Shown one piece after another: positions 1 to 10,319 of a stretch of 64,000 nucleotides of DNA. Under the pieces are notes generated by a model. It was not told the origin of the DNA and did no database searches. It worked only from the letters and a program-made list of their open reading frames with translations. The stretch covers positions 1-64,000 of the forward strand of contig JASAON010001602.1 of NCBI GenBank assembly GCA_030849065.1, in the 5' to 3' direction. This stretch comes from Jaenimonas drosophilae. Lineage: Eukaryota; Euglenozoa; Kinetoplastea; Trypanosomatida; Trypanosomatidae. The translations under genes and the position numbers were made by a program. The stretch's first letter is position 1; every line of letters begins with the position of its first letter.

Positions 1-1
1 C

Positions 2-2098
2 CTTGCCAAGGCTTGCCTTAAGATGTTTGGCGAGCTACTCGTGTGCAGGCTGGGCAGAGATCGTGTGAAGCATGCGGCTGAGGAGCTGGAAGCTGCACTG
101 ATGCTTCTCCCCATGTACACGATGCAGACGTCGAGCATTGATTTGCATGCCTCCGCTGTGTGGAGGAGTGGTATCAAGAGGATGCAGCATCTGAGTGTGC
201 AGTGTCACAATGAAATTGACGTGGCCTTTAGTGTGAAGGACTTCCTACAGTTGTCAGAAGGTCTGCGCCTTCGTGGCTTTCGTGAGGCCAGTGTGTATCT
301 GACTTTGATGTGGCTCATGGCGGCCCGACCAGAGGATGTGGAATCACTGGTTGTGAAGGACATCCACGTGGGGCGTCTGCCTGGTACCACTCGACGCTCG
401 GAGAGCCAAGCAATGCTGGATTTGACGGTGATGGTACGAAATGGAAGAGATGGTGAGCGAAGCTATGTGGTGCCCACCATCATTTCCTACATGGATGCGT
501 ATCGTCTGGTGGACCTCATGTCAAGGCGCGCACATTCAGATTTTCTCTTCCAGGAGCCACCGCGGGTGTTGCGGGAGCAGTTGTGCATCATGATGGATGA
601 GAGGTTTGGTCTGACGAACGTATCTTTGGCATCTGTGCTGAAGGGAGCTATTTCCCGTGTCGGCAAGAATATGTTTGGCGTGGATGGGCTACAGTGGATG
701 GACGAAAGAGAGCACGGTGGTGAGATGAATGCACCGGCTGTGCTAAGTGCGCCGCGACATCAGAACTTGGTGCTCTATCTCCCACTGCCAGAGATTGAAG
801 CGGAGATGGATGGGGATTATGATAACTGGGATGAGGACTTCGACGACGAGGAGGATGTGCCCCCTGAGGATTGCGTGCATGTGAAGTGGCTTGAGCAGCC
901 GGTGAATCATGCAGCCAACATGACGCGTTTGCTTTCTCATGTGCCTACGACTGTTTCACACACCCCGTGTGCTGATAACCGAGACCCTCTTGGTGCCGAT
1001 GCGGTACACCACATGGCGAATTGGATTCTGCTCAGTGGAGGACCTCCGCATATGTGCAACATTGAATGGGTGCAGCAGCCTCCCTACACCAGAACCATCT
1101 ACTGCCGTTGGCTACAGCGTCTGAAGGAGATGCCACGGGAGTGGCAGACGGTGCCCCTCTCACAGGCGTGCCTGCGGCTGTTGAAGGAGGCTTGCACAGA
1201 CATGTTCTGGTCGTGGAGTGGGCTGTACCATGCCATGAGGGAGTTGGAGGTGGCACTGTTGTACCTGCCAAACTTCACGGATCAGATGGAAGGGATTGAC
1301 CTGAGGCTTTCACCCGTGTGGAGGAAGGAGAAGAAGATGATGCTGCGTGAGTGTTGCTTGGCAAATCAACGGCAACAACAACAACAACCGGGCTCGCAGG
1401 ATCTCGGCATGCACGAGCTTCAACGTATCAAGGAGCTGCTGCTGGACCGTGGCCAACGTGCTGCATTCGTCTATCTTGTGTTGATGTGGGTCATGGCTGC
1501 TCGACCGTCGGAGGTGGATTCACTGACTGCAGAGGATATTGCACTCAGCCCGCGAGTGTTGGCTGGCCAGTCGTTGGAGTCTGCGACCCTGATGAGCATC
1601 AGTGTGAGGTTGCGTGTGGCGGCAGGCGGGCGGTGTGGGCCTTTTGCCATTCCAGCCATCCTTTTGATGGCGGATGGTCAGCGTTTGCTGGACTACCTGC
1701 AAGACCTCTGCCCGAGTGAGGCCATCTTCCAGAACCCAGCAGAGGTTCAGGGGCAGGTGATGGATGCCATCTCCTGCATCATGCCCGCGGAGAACCTTAG
1801 CCTCTTGTTGGTGCGCGAGACGTCATTGCGCTGCGTTGAGGATAGTGTGGTGAGCCCTCGGTGGATTGATGTGGGCGTGCACGGTGAAGCGGAACAATGC
1901 AACCTTGAAAAAGATGCGCGGAGGAGGAGCCTTGAGCTACTGGGTGAGGATGATGGTTGTGATTATAGCGAAGATGAACAAAGTGTACCTGATCATGAAG
2001 ATGAAGATGATGAAGAAGATGATGATGATGATGATTATGTTGGATACTCGCATGCGTATATTTATGCTGATGGATATAGATGGCAGAATATTCGTTAG
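2..2098 (+). CDS. Duplicated tyrosine-recombinase-like protein, 5' partial
   Basis: The frame is open to the window edge, and the codons before the first ATG (23) match the second internal repeat (LAKACLK versus LSQACLR), so the true start lies upstream. The protein consists of two related halves about 390 residues apart. Each has a helical segment ending in LExALxxLPxxT, then a strong core: WLMAARPEDVESLVVKDI (Arg at residue 102, counting ATG 23 as 1) and WVMAARPSEVDSLTAEDI (Arg494). This core resembles the first catalytic Arg region of tyrosine recombinases. The second half also has VRETS, where LRHT would be expected, and a later VHG. The box II His and the nucleophilic Tyr are not evident, so catalysis is doubtful. 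Both halves end in acidic stretches, the C-terminal one nearly pure Asp/Glu. The recombinase assignment is inference from motifs. Confidence 0.6.
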   Translation, partial: LAKACLKMFGELLVCRLGRDRVKHAAEELEAALMLLPMYTMQTSSIDLHASAVWRSGIKRMQHLSVQCHNEIDVAFSVKDFLQLSEGLRLRGFREASVYLTLMWLMAARPEDVESLVVKDIHVGRLPGTTRRSESQAMLDLTVMVRNGRDGERSYVVPTIISYMDAYRLVDLMSRRAHSDFLFQEPPRVLREQLCIMMDERFGLTNVSLASVLKGAISRVGKNMFGVDGLQWMDEREHGGEMNAPAVLSAPRHQNLVLYLPLPEIEAEMDGDYDNWDEDFDDEEDVPPEDCVHVKWLEQPVNHAANMTRLLSHVPTTVSHTPCADNRDPLGADAVHHMANWILLSGGPPHMCNIEWVQQPPYTRTIYCRWLQRLKEMPREWQTVPLSQACLRLLKEACTDMFWSWSGLYHAMRELEVALLYLPNFTDQMEGIDLRLSPVWRKEKKMMLRECCLANQRQQQQQPGSQDLGMHELQRIKELLLDRGQRAAFVYLVLMWVMAARPSEVDSLTAEDIALSPRVLAGQSLESATLMSISVRLRVAAGGRCGPFAIPAILLMADGQRLLDYLQDLCPSEAIFQNPAEVQGQVMDAISCIMPAENLSLLLVRETSLRCVEDSVVSPRWIDVGVHGEAEQCNLEKDARRRSLELLGEDDGCDYSEDEQSVPDHEDEDDEEDDDDDDYVGYSHAYIYADGYRWQNIR

Positions 2099-4330
2099 GT
2101 TTTTTGTTGTAGTTTTTTTTTTCTGCATTCTTTTCTTACAGAGATGTTGTGTGCGAAGAAGCTCCGCTCTGTTGACGTGGAGCATGAGTAGGTGGTGGCC
2201 TCTTTCCAAGCGAGTGAGTCGTGAGATTATTTGAATCCTTTTCTTAGAGTAGTTGTGTGTGTGTGTTTGTGTACAATGACAAGAAAAAGAAGAATCAAGG
2301 ATGGAAGAGATTCTGCCCATTGTTTAGAGATGGCACATACCATACCACACATTGCATTTACATGAGATCTTGTTTTGCAACTACACATGATGATAGCATT
2401 GATGCTGTCTTTGGAAATCCTGAGTACGTTGGCGATATAATAGGTTGATACAGCCCCCAAGACCAGAAAAAAGTATAGAATTGTTTTCGTTTTGTTGTGT
2501 TGCCGTGAACCTACCAACACACATTCACTTTGCTGTTTTCTTCTCTCCTTCACCCAGTAGATTGTGGTGCCGTGGTTTCAGAGGTCCATCACAATCACGT
2601 GGGTACTTCACACTGTGTTCAAGTTGTTTTTATATCGTGCTACTGCATTCATCTATTGAATGAACGTAGTACTAGCACTTCACTCTCTATGAATGCGCTT
2701 TGGTTCATGGAGCTGGTGCTACCCTTACTGCTGAAGTTGTGAATGCTGTGTTCGACGTACATGTGTGTGCGTGAGTTGCGAATGCTTTATTGCTTTTTTT
2801 TTTGAGTGAAAGTATTGCTGACTCCCCCTATGGATGCACTGTGGTGCGTATAGCGGTGATGAGTATCATGTGGATGCGTTGTTTCTCATGCCCCATCTTC
2901 CTCTCCCTCTCCTTCATGCTTTGGCTCTCTTGTTGTGTGTTGTTAGGAGCTTTGTTGCATCTTAGTCGTGGCCAAAGACGCGTCTGTGCCTGGAGAGGGG
3001 TAAACACCTCCTCTCTTCACCGGCATTTCTCTGCGCATCCGTGTGAAACGTGGCGCAAAGGTTTTTTTTTTTGCTTTTGAAGGAACAGAGAGAATCAAGC
3101 TCATTCTTCACTTGCGTGCACTACTACCGCACTAGAACAGTAGGGGCCCACACACCCAACCACTACCACTAGCTCACTCCGGCTACATATACATAAAACA
3201 CATCTCTTTTTTTTTTGTTTTGGTTTATTGTTTGTATTTTGTGGGTCTCCGGATACGTGCCTGGATTACGTATTCGTTCTCTGTTTTACTTCCTTCGCCA
3301 TCATCTCCTGTGTCATTTGCTCGTGTGTAGCCACCCCCGCCCCGCCCCGCCCCTTCCCACTTTCATTTTCACCCACTTCACACTTTTTGCTGGTGTCTGC
3401 GTACACACGTTTGGTATCTACTAAGTACCAGTGAAGGGAAGTCACAAGGGAGTCATCATCTTCCTACGGTGAGTGCGACGGTCTTCGTTGTACACGGCTC
3501 ACTTACTTCACCTATACACAGTTGGCGTGGTGTGGGGAACCTGAAACGTACCTGATTCAACGTTAAGAGATCTTTATTTGTTCCTTCTTGCGTACAAAAA
3601 GAGGTCGTCGGAAGAACGAGAGCATCAAAAATTCGCCACGTCGAAGGACTTCAGAGCTGTTTCACGGCCCCATCACAACTGCCTCCGTTTCACACACGCA
3701 CACACACAGGCACACAGTAGATCCCTTTATCCCTCCAATACACACACTTTGCTTTTTGCAGCGACCGCACAACTCATCGTACATCGTACAGGGTGCTTGA
3801 TTGGGATCTGCGAAGCCAAGCCAATAACGTGGCACACACATCAACGCACCAACTACCTGAACTTTTCTGAGCTTTTTTTATTGGTACTCTCAGCATTGCC
3901 GCTGTGAGTGAAGAAAAAAAGGGCAGATCTGTGCGGAATTTTTTGCAGCAGCTGCTGCATATCCATTGGCATCGTACGAGAACATCGTCTTTAGGGTGCT
4001 GCGTTCGACGACGCAGCTCCAAAAGCTCTTCCTTTGTACATTGTGTTTCACATTGTTGCCGTGAAGTTAGTTGGGCCTCTTTTTGTCATTGCTGACCTGT
4101 TGTGGTTGTGTTCCGTGAGTGTGTTGTGTGAGCTGCGTTCATTCATCATTGGCTAGGCACCTTGGCGCGCTACACACGTTGTTTGGGACCCATCGTTGAT
4201 ACGTTGATTTGCGTTGCAGAATTCGGTTTTCGCTCCGACAGCCTTAGCCTTCAAGCCCCTCTTCTACTCCCCCGCGCATACGTACACACACACACACACA
4301 CACACAGGCACACGTACGCGTACACAGGTG
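2099..4330 (+). other. Gene-free interval (3'UTR / 5'UTR)
   Basis: No convincing reading frame on either strand. It holds several poly-T tracts (for example 2109-2121, 3061-3072, 3207-3217), short CA-rich stretches, and a pyrimidine-rich 3200-3400 segment. I see no tRNA-like or repeated structure. Confidence 0.6.
4256..4307 (+). promoter_or_regulatory. Predicted trans-splice acceptor for the CDKL-type kinase
   Basis: A pyrimidine tract (4256-4273) is followed by an AG-free (CA)n run, and the first AG is at 4306-4307. This leaves a 23-nt leader before ATG 4331. Confidence 0.5.
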
Positions 4331-7300
4331 ATGGAGAGCTACGACACCCTCACGGTACTTGGTGAAGGAACATACGGTGTAGTCATCAAGGCACGTCACC
4401 GAGCCACGGGAAAGTTGGTTGCCATTAAGAAGTTCAAGCAGACGGAGGATGATGATCGCGTACGCAAGACCTCGTTGCGTGAGGTGCGTTTGCTGAAGCA
4501 GCTGCACCACCCAAACGTCGTCTCTCTCCTCGACGTGTTCCGCCGCGATGGCAAATTGTATCTCGTCTTCGAGTACATTGAAAACACCATTCTTCAGCTG
4601 CTGGAGAGCACCAGCCGTGGCCTATCACCCAAGGAGGTGCGGCAGTACTTGTACCAACTCCTCCGAGGGGTTGATTATTGCCACGCCCATGGCATCATTC
4701 ATCGTGATGTGAAGCCCGAAAACATTCTCGTCTCCCGTGAGGGTGTTCTGAAGGTGTGTGATTTTGGTTTTGCACGTCAGCTCACCAGCAAGGGTAAGTA
4801 CACGGAGTACGTGGCCACGCGTTGGTACCGCGCCCCAGAGCTCCTCGTTGGTGATGTACGTTATGGCAAGGCGGTGGATGTGTGGGCGATTGGATGCATC
4901 TTCGCCGAGCTCTCCGATGGCCAGCCACTCTTTCCCGGAGACTCCGACCTGGATCAGCTCAGCCTCATTCTGAAGTCATGTGGGCCGATCCCACAACACA
5001 TGGTGAAAATCTTTGAACGCAATCCCATCTACCGCCGAGTCACCTATCCTCAAACGAAGCTGCACAAGACGCTACTCCAGCGCTTCTCCAAACAACCATC
5101 GGATTGGCTGGAGTTCCTCACGTCGTGCCTACGCACGGATCCGGAGCGGCGTCTTACCTGTGCTGACTTGATGAATCTGCCCTACTTCACCAACAACAAC
5201 TTCCGCGCAGAGTACGAGTCTGAGCTACGCCGCACCACCTCCCTCACCTTGGATGGCACCATGAGCAGCGCAAGCTTCAACAACACCAACGCCAGTGGCC
5301 TGCAACCCATCAATAGTCTTAGCCGCCTCTCCGCCAACAGCCCGGGCAAGTCTGAGGCACGAGGGCCGCGCGCTCAACCCAACCCTAGCTCACCTGCCGC
5401 CGCCACCTCTGGCGCACCCACTTCCACCAAGAAGAAGTCCAGCTTGAAACAACAACAACAACTACAGCAGCAGCAGCAACAACAACAACAACAACAGCAA
5501 CAGAATGTTGTGTTGCCTAACATTAGCCCCGCGCGTCAGCCGAGATCACCCACCTTCAGCACCGCCAACACCAACTCCATTCAGACTGACGGAGATGGCT
5601 CACCGGGCTCCACCAAACGTGGCTCATTGATGGCGCAGGAGCCACAATCACCCACCCCATCACCGAGCATCGTTCTCTCCACTGCGGGTAATTCCATAGT
5701 GGGAGGTGGTGGTGCCAATCGTCTAGGGCCCACATCTCCGGGCCAACAAACATTCCCGCAGTTGGGTGTGTTGTGGTCTCAGTTTCTTGGCGGCGGAAAC
5801 ACACGGGATGGCTCGCAAAATGTGGCAGCTGCAGGAAGTGGTGGTGATGTTGCGCTCTCCACGCAGACCTCCTCCTCGGTGGGTGTGCTGGGACGTCGTA
5901 CCTCGATTGGAGATGTGGGTGCGGTTGTGCTTCCAGCCATCAACAAGGCTGATGTTGTTGGTGGCGCACTTGCCATGAATTTTGCCAACATGCCGCTTCC
6001 CTACGCACCGGGCGGAGATGCCGTTGCGGTTTCAGATGCGGGGCACATCAACCACAGTGTTCCGCCACCGTCTCGTTCCGGTGCGGGAGGTGCGCCGTCG
6101 CAGGTTGGCTCCACCATGGCGAGCCAACGTGCCAAGGCGTCGGGCGGCTCTGCCCCGACAACCACCTCCATGGCCTCTGCCTCCCATCATGGAGGAGATG
6201 GCGATGTGAATGGCATCACCAGCTCTACGCCCGACCCGACCAGCCACCTCACGAGCGCCACACAACAACCATCGACGCATTCTCATCTTGTTGGTGAATT
6301 AACCGGCGGAAGCAGCTCCACCACCAACACGATGCACACAAGCAAGCTTCCCACCTCCTCCATCACGAGTGTCGGGCCCAGCCCACCCATGGCCACCCCT
6401 CCACGAGCAGACGCCAACACCAACGCCAACACCAACAACACTTCACCTACCTCAAAGTCTGTGAGTGATCGTCGTGAGGGTGAAGGAAGCAGCCATCGCG
6501 GAGATCGCCCCATCAGCATCAATGGCAGGCCAGAAGATGATGTTCTGACCAACACCAACGCCAACACCAACACCTCCGCCGAGTGTAAGAGCTCAGCACC
6601 GGGAATGGATGAGTTGGTGGTTTCTGCCTCGCTAGACGTACACCCGTCTCCGCAGCGTCAGCCACCAATGAAAGCCGCACTCAGCATCATCACATTATCC
6701 AACAACAACAACAACATGCCAACCACAACGACCCACTTCACGTCTTCTTCAGAGCCTCGTCTGCTTCCGGCTCCGGTGGTGGAGCCAAGCCCTCCGACCA
6801 CCACATCACCAGCGGGAGGATCTACTCACGGTGAGACATCTGTGCGTCGCGAACATCATCATCATCATCATGAGATCAACCCACAACCTCCCACCACCAC
6901 TACAACAGCAACTACGGCAACGACCAACAGCAACAACAACAACGCCAACGTGAATCATCGCACTTCCATCTACATGCGTGCTTCACCACGGCGTCGTGGT
7001 GCCGATGCCCCACGACGCCATCCGAGCCAACATGGAAGCCGCAACAACAGCAACGGCATCGTGCCGGCAGAGGGGCTCTCCAGCACACAAAGTAGGCCAC
7101 CGGAAGGAGGTGTTCGTAACAACCGCGCCAGCAGCCAAAAAGCTGCCGCCACACTTCAGGCCCTCAACGCATTGCGTGAGCACGCTTTTCATCGCCACGA
7201 ACAACTCCAGCAACCCACGACGGGGCCAAGCATCATTAGCAATCAGCCAGGCACCAGCTCCATCATCACACATGGCGGCGCCACCAGCAACAGCAACAAC

Positions 7301-7873
7301 GTGGATGGTGGCTTGAATGCCACACGTGGGGGGTCCATGATGGTGGGAGGCAAAGAGGCCATGCCAGGAGTGAGTGATGTATCGATGCAGGATGGCCGTG
7401 GAGGTGGCGGTGGGAGGCGTCAACCGCCTACACACACACGCGCACATGGCCATCGTACGACGGTGCTCTCCACCCTTCAATCCCGTGGACCTCCGCGGAT
7501 GAAGGCGTCGGAGAGGAGCCACACCCCTCGTGGCGAGGTTGAGGCATCCTCGCGCGCCACACCCGTGGATCGCTCGCACACCGACAACGCCAGCACCCGC
7601 AACAGCAATCCCCTCACCCCGCACGGCTCCAACAACAACTACCATCGCCCATCGATTGCCGAGAGCAGCGGCTCTCCATGCACCACCTTGGCAGAAGATA
7701 GTACCAACGCCAACATGAGCAGTGGCAAAAGTGGCAGCCCACGTGGAATGAAGATGTCGGAACGGTCTGGGTCGCGAGAGCGGCGTAGTGAGAACGCAAG
7801 TGGCGCTAACAACACCAACAATAACAATAGCAACAACCCATACTTCTACATTGTGAAGTCTGGAAGTACATGA
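4331..7873 (+). CDS. CDKL-type protein kinase with long low-complexity tail
   Basis: Ser/Thr kinase of 1180 residues, starting at the first in-frame ATG after the likely splice acceptor. Kinase domain about 4-296: glycine loop GEGTYGVV (11-18), VAIKKF with Lys33, HRDVKPEN (124-131), DFGFAR (144-149), a MAPK-style TEY activation motif (158-160) in YTEYVATRWYRAPE, and LSDGQPLFPGDSDLDQL. The set KFKxxEDD, LVFEYIE and TEYVATRWYR points to the CDKL (cyclin-dependent-kinase-like) family rather than CDK or MAPK. CDKL kinases in other flagellates influence cilium length; a flagellar role here is inference. The remaining ~880 residues are Ser/Thr/Asn/Pro-rich with a ~20-residue polyGln run near 375-395, a His run, and repeated NTNANTN motifs. 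No further domain is seen. All active-site residues are present. Confidence 0.9.
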   Translation: MESYDTLTVLGEGTYGVVIKARHRATGKLVAIKKFKQTEDDDRVRKTSLREVRLLKQLHHPNVVSLLDVFRRDGKLYLVFEYIENTILQLLESTSRGLSPKEVRQYLYQLLRGVDYCHAHGIIHRDVKPENILVSREGVLKVCDFGFARQLTSKGKYTEYVATRWYRAPELLVGDVRYGKAVDVWAIGCIFAELSDGQPLFPGDSDLDQLSLILKSCGPIPQHMVKIFERNPIYRRVTYPQTKLHKTLLQRFSKQPSDWLEFLTSCLRTDPERRLTCADLMNLPYFTNNNFRAEYESELRRTTSLTLDGTMSSASFNNTNASGLQPINSLSRLSANSPGKSEARGPRAQPNPSSPAAATSGAPTSTKKKSSLKQQQQLQQQQQQQQQQQQQNVVLPNISPARQPRSPTFSTANTNSIQTDGDGSPGSTKRGSLMAQEPQSPTPSPSIVLSTAGNSIVGGGGANRLGPTSPGQQTFPQLGVLWSQFLGGGNTRDGSQNVAAAGSGGDVALSTQTSSSVGVLGRRTSIGDVGAVVLPAINKADVVGGALAMNFANMPLPYAPGGDAVAVSDAGHINHSVPPPSRSGAGGAPSQVGSTMASQRAKASGGSAPTTTSMASASHHGGDGDVNGITSSTPDPTSHLTSATQQPSTHSHLVGELTGGSSSTTNTMHTSKLPTSSITSVGPSPPMATPPRADANTNANTNNTSPTSKSVSDRREGEGSSHRGDRPISINGRPEDDVLTNTNANTNTSAECKSSAPGMDELVVSASLDVHPSPQRQPPMKAALSIITLSNNNNNMPTTTTHFTSSSEPRLLPAPVVEPSPPTTTSPAGGSTHGETSVRREHHHHHHEINPQPPTTTTTATTATTNSNNNNANVNHRTSIYMRASPRRRGADAPRRHPSQHGSRNNSNGIVPAEGLSSTQSRPPEGGVRNNRASSQKAAATLQALNALREHAFHRHEQLQQPTTGPSIISNQPGTSSIITHGGATSNSNNVDGGLNATRGGSMMVGGKEAMPGVSDVSMQDGRGGGGGRRQPPTHTRAHGHRTTVLSTLQSRGPPRMKASERSHTPRGEVEASSRATPVDRSHTDNASTRNSNPLTPHGSNNNYHRPSIAESSGSPCTTLAEDSTNANMSSGKSGSPRGMKMSERSGSRERRSENASGANNTNNNNSNNPYFYIVKSGST

Positions 7874-8710
7874 TGATGATGATGCATCATGTTGTAAGTG
7901 TTGTTGGTAGAGTGGAGGGTCTGTGCTCGAGGAGAGGCATGGAGGAGGACACGACAACTTTTTTTTTTCTTCTTGTTTCCGCGTGTTTCGATCGCCTCAC
8001 GTTTGATGATGTGCATGGATGTGTGCCGGCGAGGAGAACTGGAGATGGTGGCACTGTTGTGCCCCCGCACACTCTTACTTTTTTCCGTATTCATCCATCA
8101 TCATCATCATCAACATCACGATATCTGACGTGTGATTCCGTACCGAGAATAGTTACAACACAAAGAAATAATGTATGTACCAACTTTTTCTACGACGGCA
8201 CGGATTGGTGTGCGTGCAGGGGGGGCAACTGAAGCCCTATTAAGGGCCACAACCTTTTGTTGTGTAGAGGTTATCGTGATGATGAAGCACACACACACAC
8301 AGAGAGAGACAAACACACAACACAACACACACGATAACAGACAGTGAAGGTGATGCACCACCCACTCGTTCTCCTTCCTTCCATGATTTCGGAACGTTAT
8401 ATACTTTTTTTTTTCTTTGATTTGTTTTTGGTGTATTTCCCATCTTCTTGCTTGTTTGTGTGTGGTTGTGCTTCATGTGTGCGAGAGTGCGTATGCCTCA
8501 TGTACGACGTGTGCTGCTGGTACAGATGCGAAGGAGAGAGAGCGAGAGCGAGAAGTAGTTGTGTTGGGGAGTAGAATGATGCATGTGTCTTTGACCCATC
8601 AACACCTCATCATCACACGCACAGGGATGAGCGCTCATGTATCCCATGGAGGCGTACACGCACACACACACAACACACAACACACACGGTTTCTTTTTTC
8701 GTTATTGAAT

Positions 8711-8729
8711 CGAGCAACTCGTTTGCTCG
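8711..8729. repeat. Short perfect hairpin
   Basis: Two 7-base arms, CGAGCAA and TTGCTCG, flank a CTCGT loop. It is isolated in a gene-free interval. It could be part of a small structured RNA, but nothing further supports that. Confidence 0.4.
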
Positions 8730-9021
8730 AGCCCGGTTGCGCTCAGCGACGATTGAAGATGATGATGATGATCGGTGTGCGAATGAGGTGGCGTGTGGTG
8801 GATCTCATCACGCAGCCATCACATTCACAAGAAAGAAAATACGTTGGCCGTGGCATCCTCTTGTGTTGTTGTATGTGCGTTGGATGATCTCCATCACCTT
8901 CCACGTGTAGAACAACAAACAAATATGAGAGATGTAAGTGAGCTCAACTCGGTGCACTTTCATTGACACCATCACATCATCACGTATTCCTTGTCGCAGA
9001 ACCTCACCGCCAGCGTGGCTT

Positions 9022-9052
9022 CTCTTTTTTATTTTTATTTTTATTTTTATGA
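9022..9052 (+). repeat. (TTTTTA)n microsatellite
   Basis: Four to five tandem TTTTTA units, in a gene-free interval. Confidence 0.85.
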
Positions 9053-10150
9053 CGATTGACGCACACACACACAAACACACCAAAAGAGAAAAAAACAAAC
9101 AAACAAACAAACCACATTACACACCAACAACATCGAGAGAGCATCTTGTGTTTGCTCCTTGTTCTACTACACCCTTTTTCATCAGCAGAAGCAGGTACCA
9201 AGGCCTCTTTATCGCCAACCTTTCTGATGCTCTACAGATGCTCCTCTCCATATGACGTTCACCACACACGTTGCTGATCACCAATCAGCAAAACAAAACA
9301 AAACACAAAAAAGAGAATTATTGTGAGTGATGATGATGTGTTGTGCTGCGTGTTCTGAATCTTTCTTGTAATTATCTTATCTTTTTGTAGTTGCGTTGAC
9401 TCGGCTCCCCCCTTCGTTTTTCATGATTCGTGGGTATCTTTTTTGTGATGATGATGATGATGATGATGATGCAGAGATGATCTGATGTTCTTTGTTGTTG
9501 TTGGCTGGAGAGCCAGTGGATATGGCTGACGGAGGATCATCACCTTCATGTATGCCGCTGCTACACATCCACGTCGCTTCACCAACACACCTCATCACCT
9601 TATCATCATCATCATCAACCTTCTGGTTCTCTCTCCCCTCCCCTCACCACGCACGTGTGGGATAGCGAGCTCATGTGCTTTCATGGGTGCATCATGTTTA
9701 TTACCATTCTGTTATTGTTGTTGTTGTTGCTGTTGTGGTTGATTGGTTGTGTTGTGTTGTGGTTGTGCTTCGTCGTCACTGACTAAAGACACACACGCAC
9801 ACACGCACACACAGGGAAGAAAAAAAACCAGAACATTGGCGTCAAACCTATGTTTTCGGTGTATGTACGCTGCAACACACACCCACATGTATCTCGCAGC
9901 ACCTACACACACACACCCTTCACTCTCCTACCTCTTTCCTATTCATGCTGTTGGTGTAGGACTACCTACACCCCCTACACCCTTGTAAACCTATCAAAAA
10001 CATACAACACGAAGAGCAACACACACACAGACGCCTCACTCATCATGCTTGTGGCTGATGTGCTGCCGATGAAGGAGTCGGGTGTGTTTCTCTTTCTTCT
10101 CCTACTGACCAACAACAACACATGCTGCTGCTACCATCATCACACAACAC

Positions 10151-10180
10151 TCTTTTCATCATTCTTGTTGTTGTTGTTAG
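10151..10180 (+). promoter_or_regulatory. Predicted trans-splice acceptor for CCT1
   Basis: A T-rich tract ending in TTGTTGTTGTTAG, with the AG at 10179-10180. This gives a leader of about 139 nt. AGs closer to ATG 10320 are possible alternatives. Confidence 0.5.
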
Positions 10181-10319
10181 AACCACCACCATCATCACTC
10201 GTAGTGAGTCCCGTTAGGTGAACCCCTCATCTCCTCAAACACACACACTCACAGGAAGAAGAAGAAGTAACACACTTCATCTTCATCACACACACAACCC
10301 ACAACACACAAGCTCAATC

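Larger units (their letters stand above)
7874..10319 (+). other. Gene-free interval
   Basis: No supported gene. The start is a (GAT)n tail right after the kinase stop. It contains (TTTTTA)n at 9022-9052, (AAAC)n near 9092-9110, (GAT)n at 9447-9471, (GTT)n at 9715-9735, and many CA tracts. A perfect 7-bp hairpin (CGAGCAA / TTGCTCG, 5-nt loop) lies at 8711-8729. The 3' end carries the chaperonin splice signal. Confidence 0.6.

Noticed and set aside
4214..4330. N-terminal extension of the CDKL-type kinase encoding His-Thr repeats
   Set aside because: Starts with TTG and translates the (CA)n spacer and splice acceptor; the kinase fold begins right after ATG 4331.
6983..7957. 324-residue open frame on the minus strand
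   Set aside because: It mirrors the low-complexity tail of the CDKL-type kinase, has no family likeness, and opposes the direction of every other gene.
8417..8887. 156-residue plus-strand open frame
   Set aside because: Composed of CA- and GA-derived low complexity; no domain and no consistent codon use.
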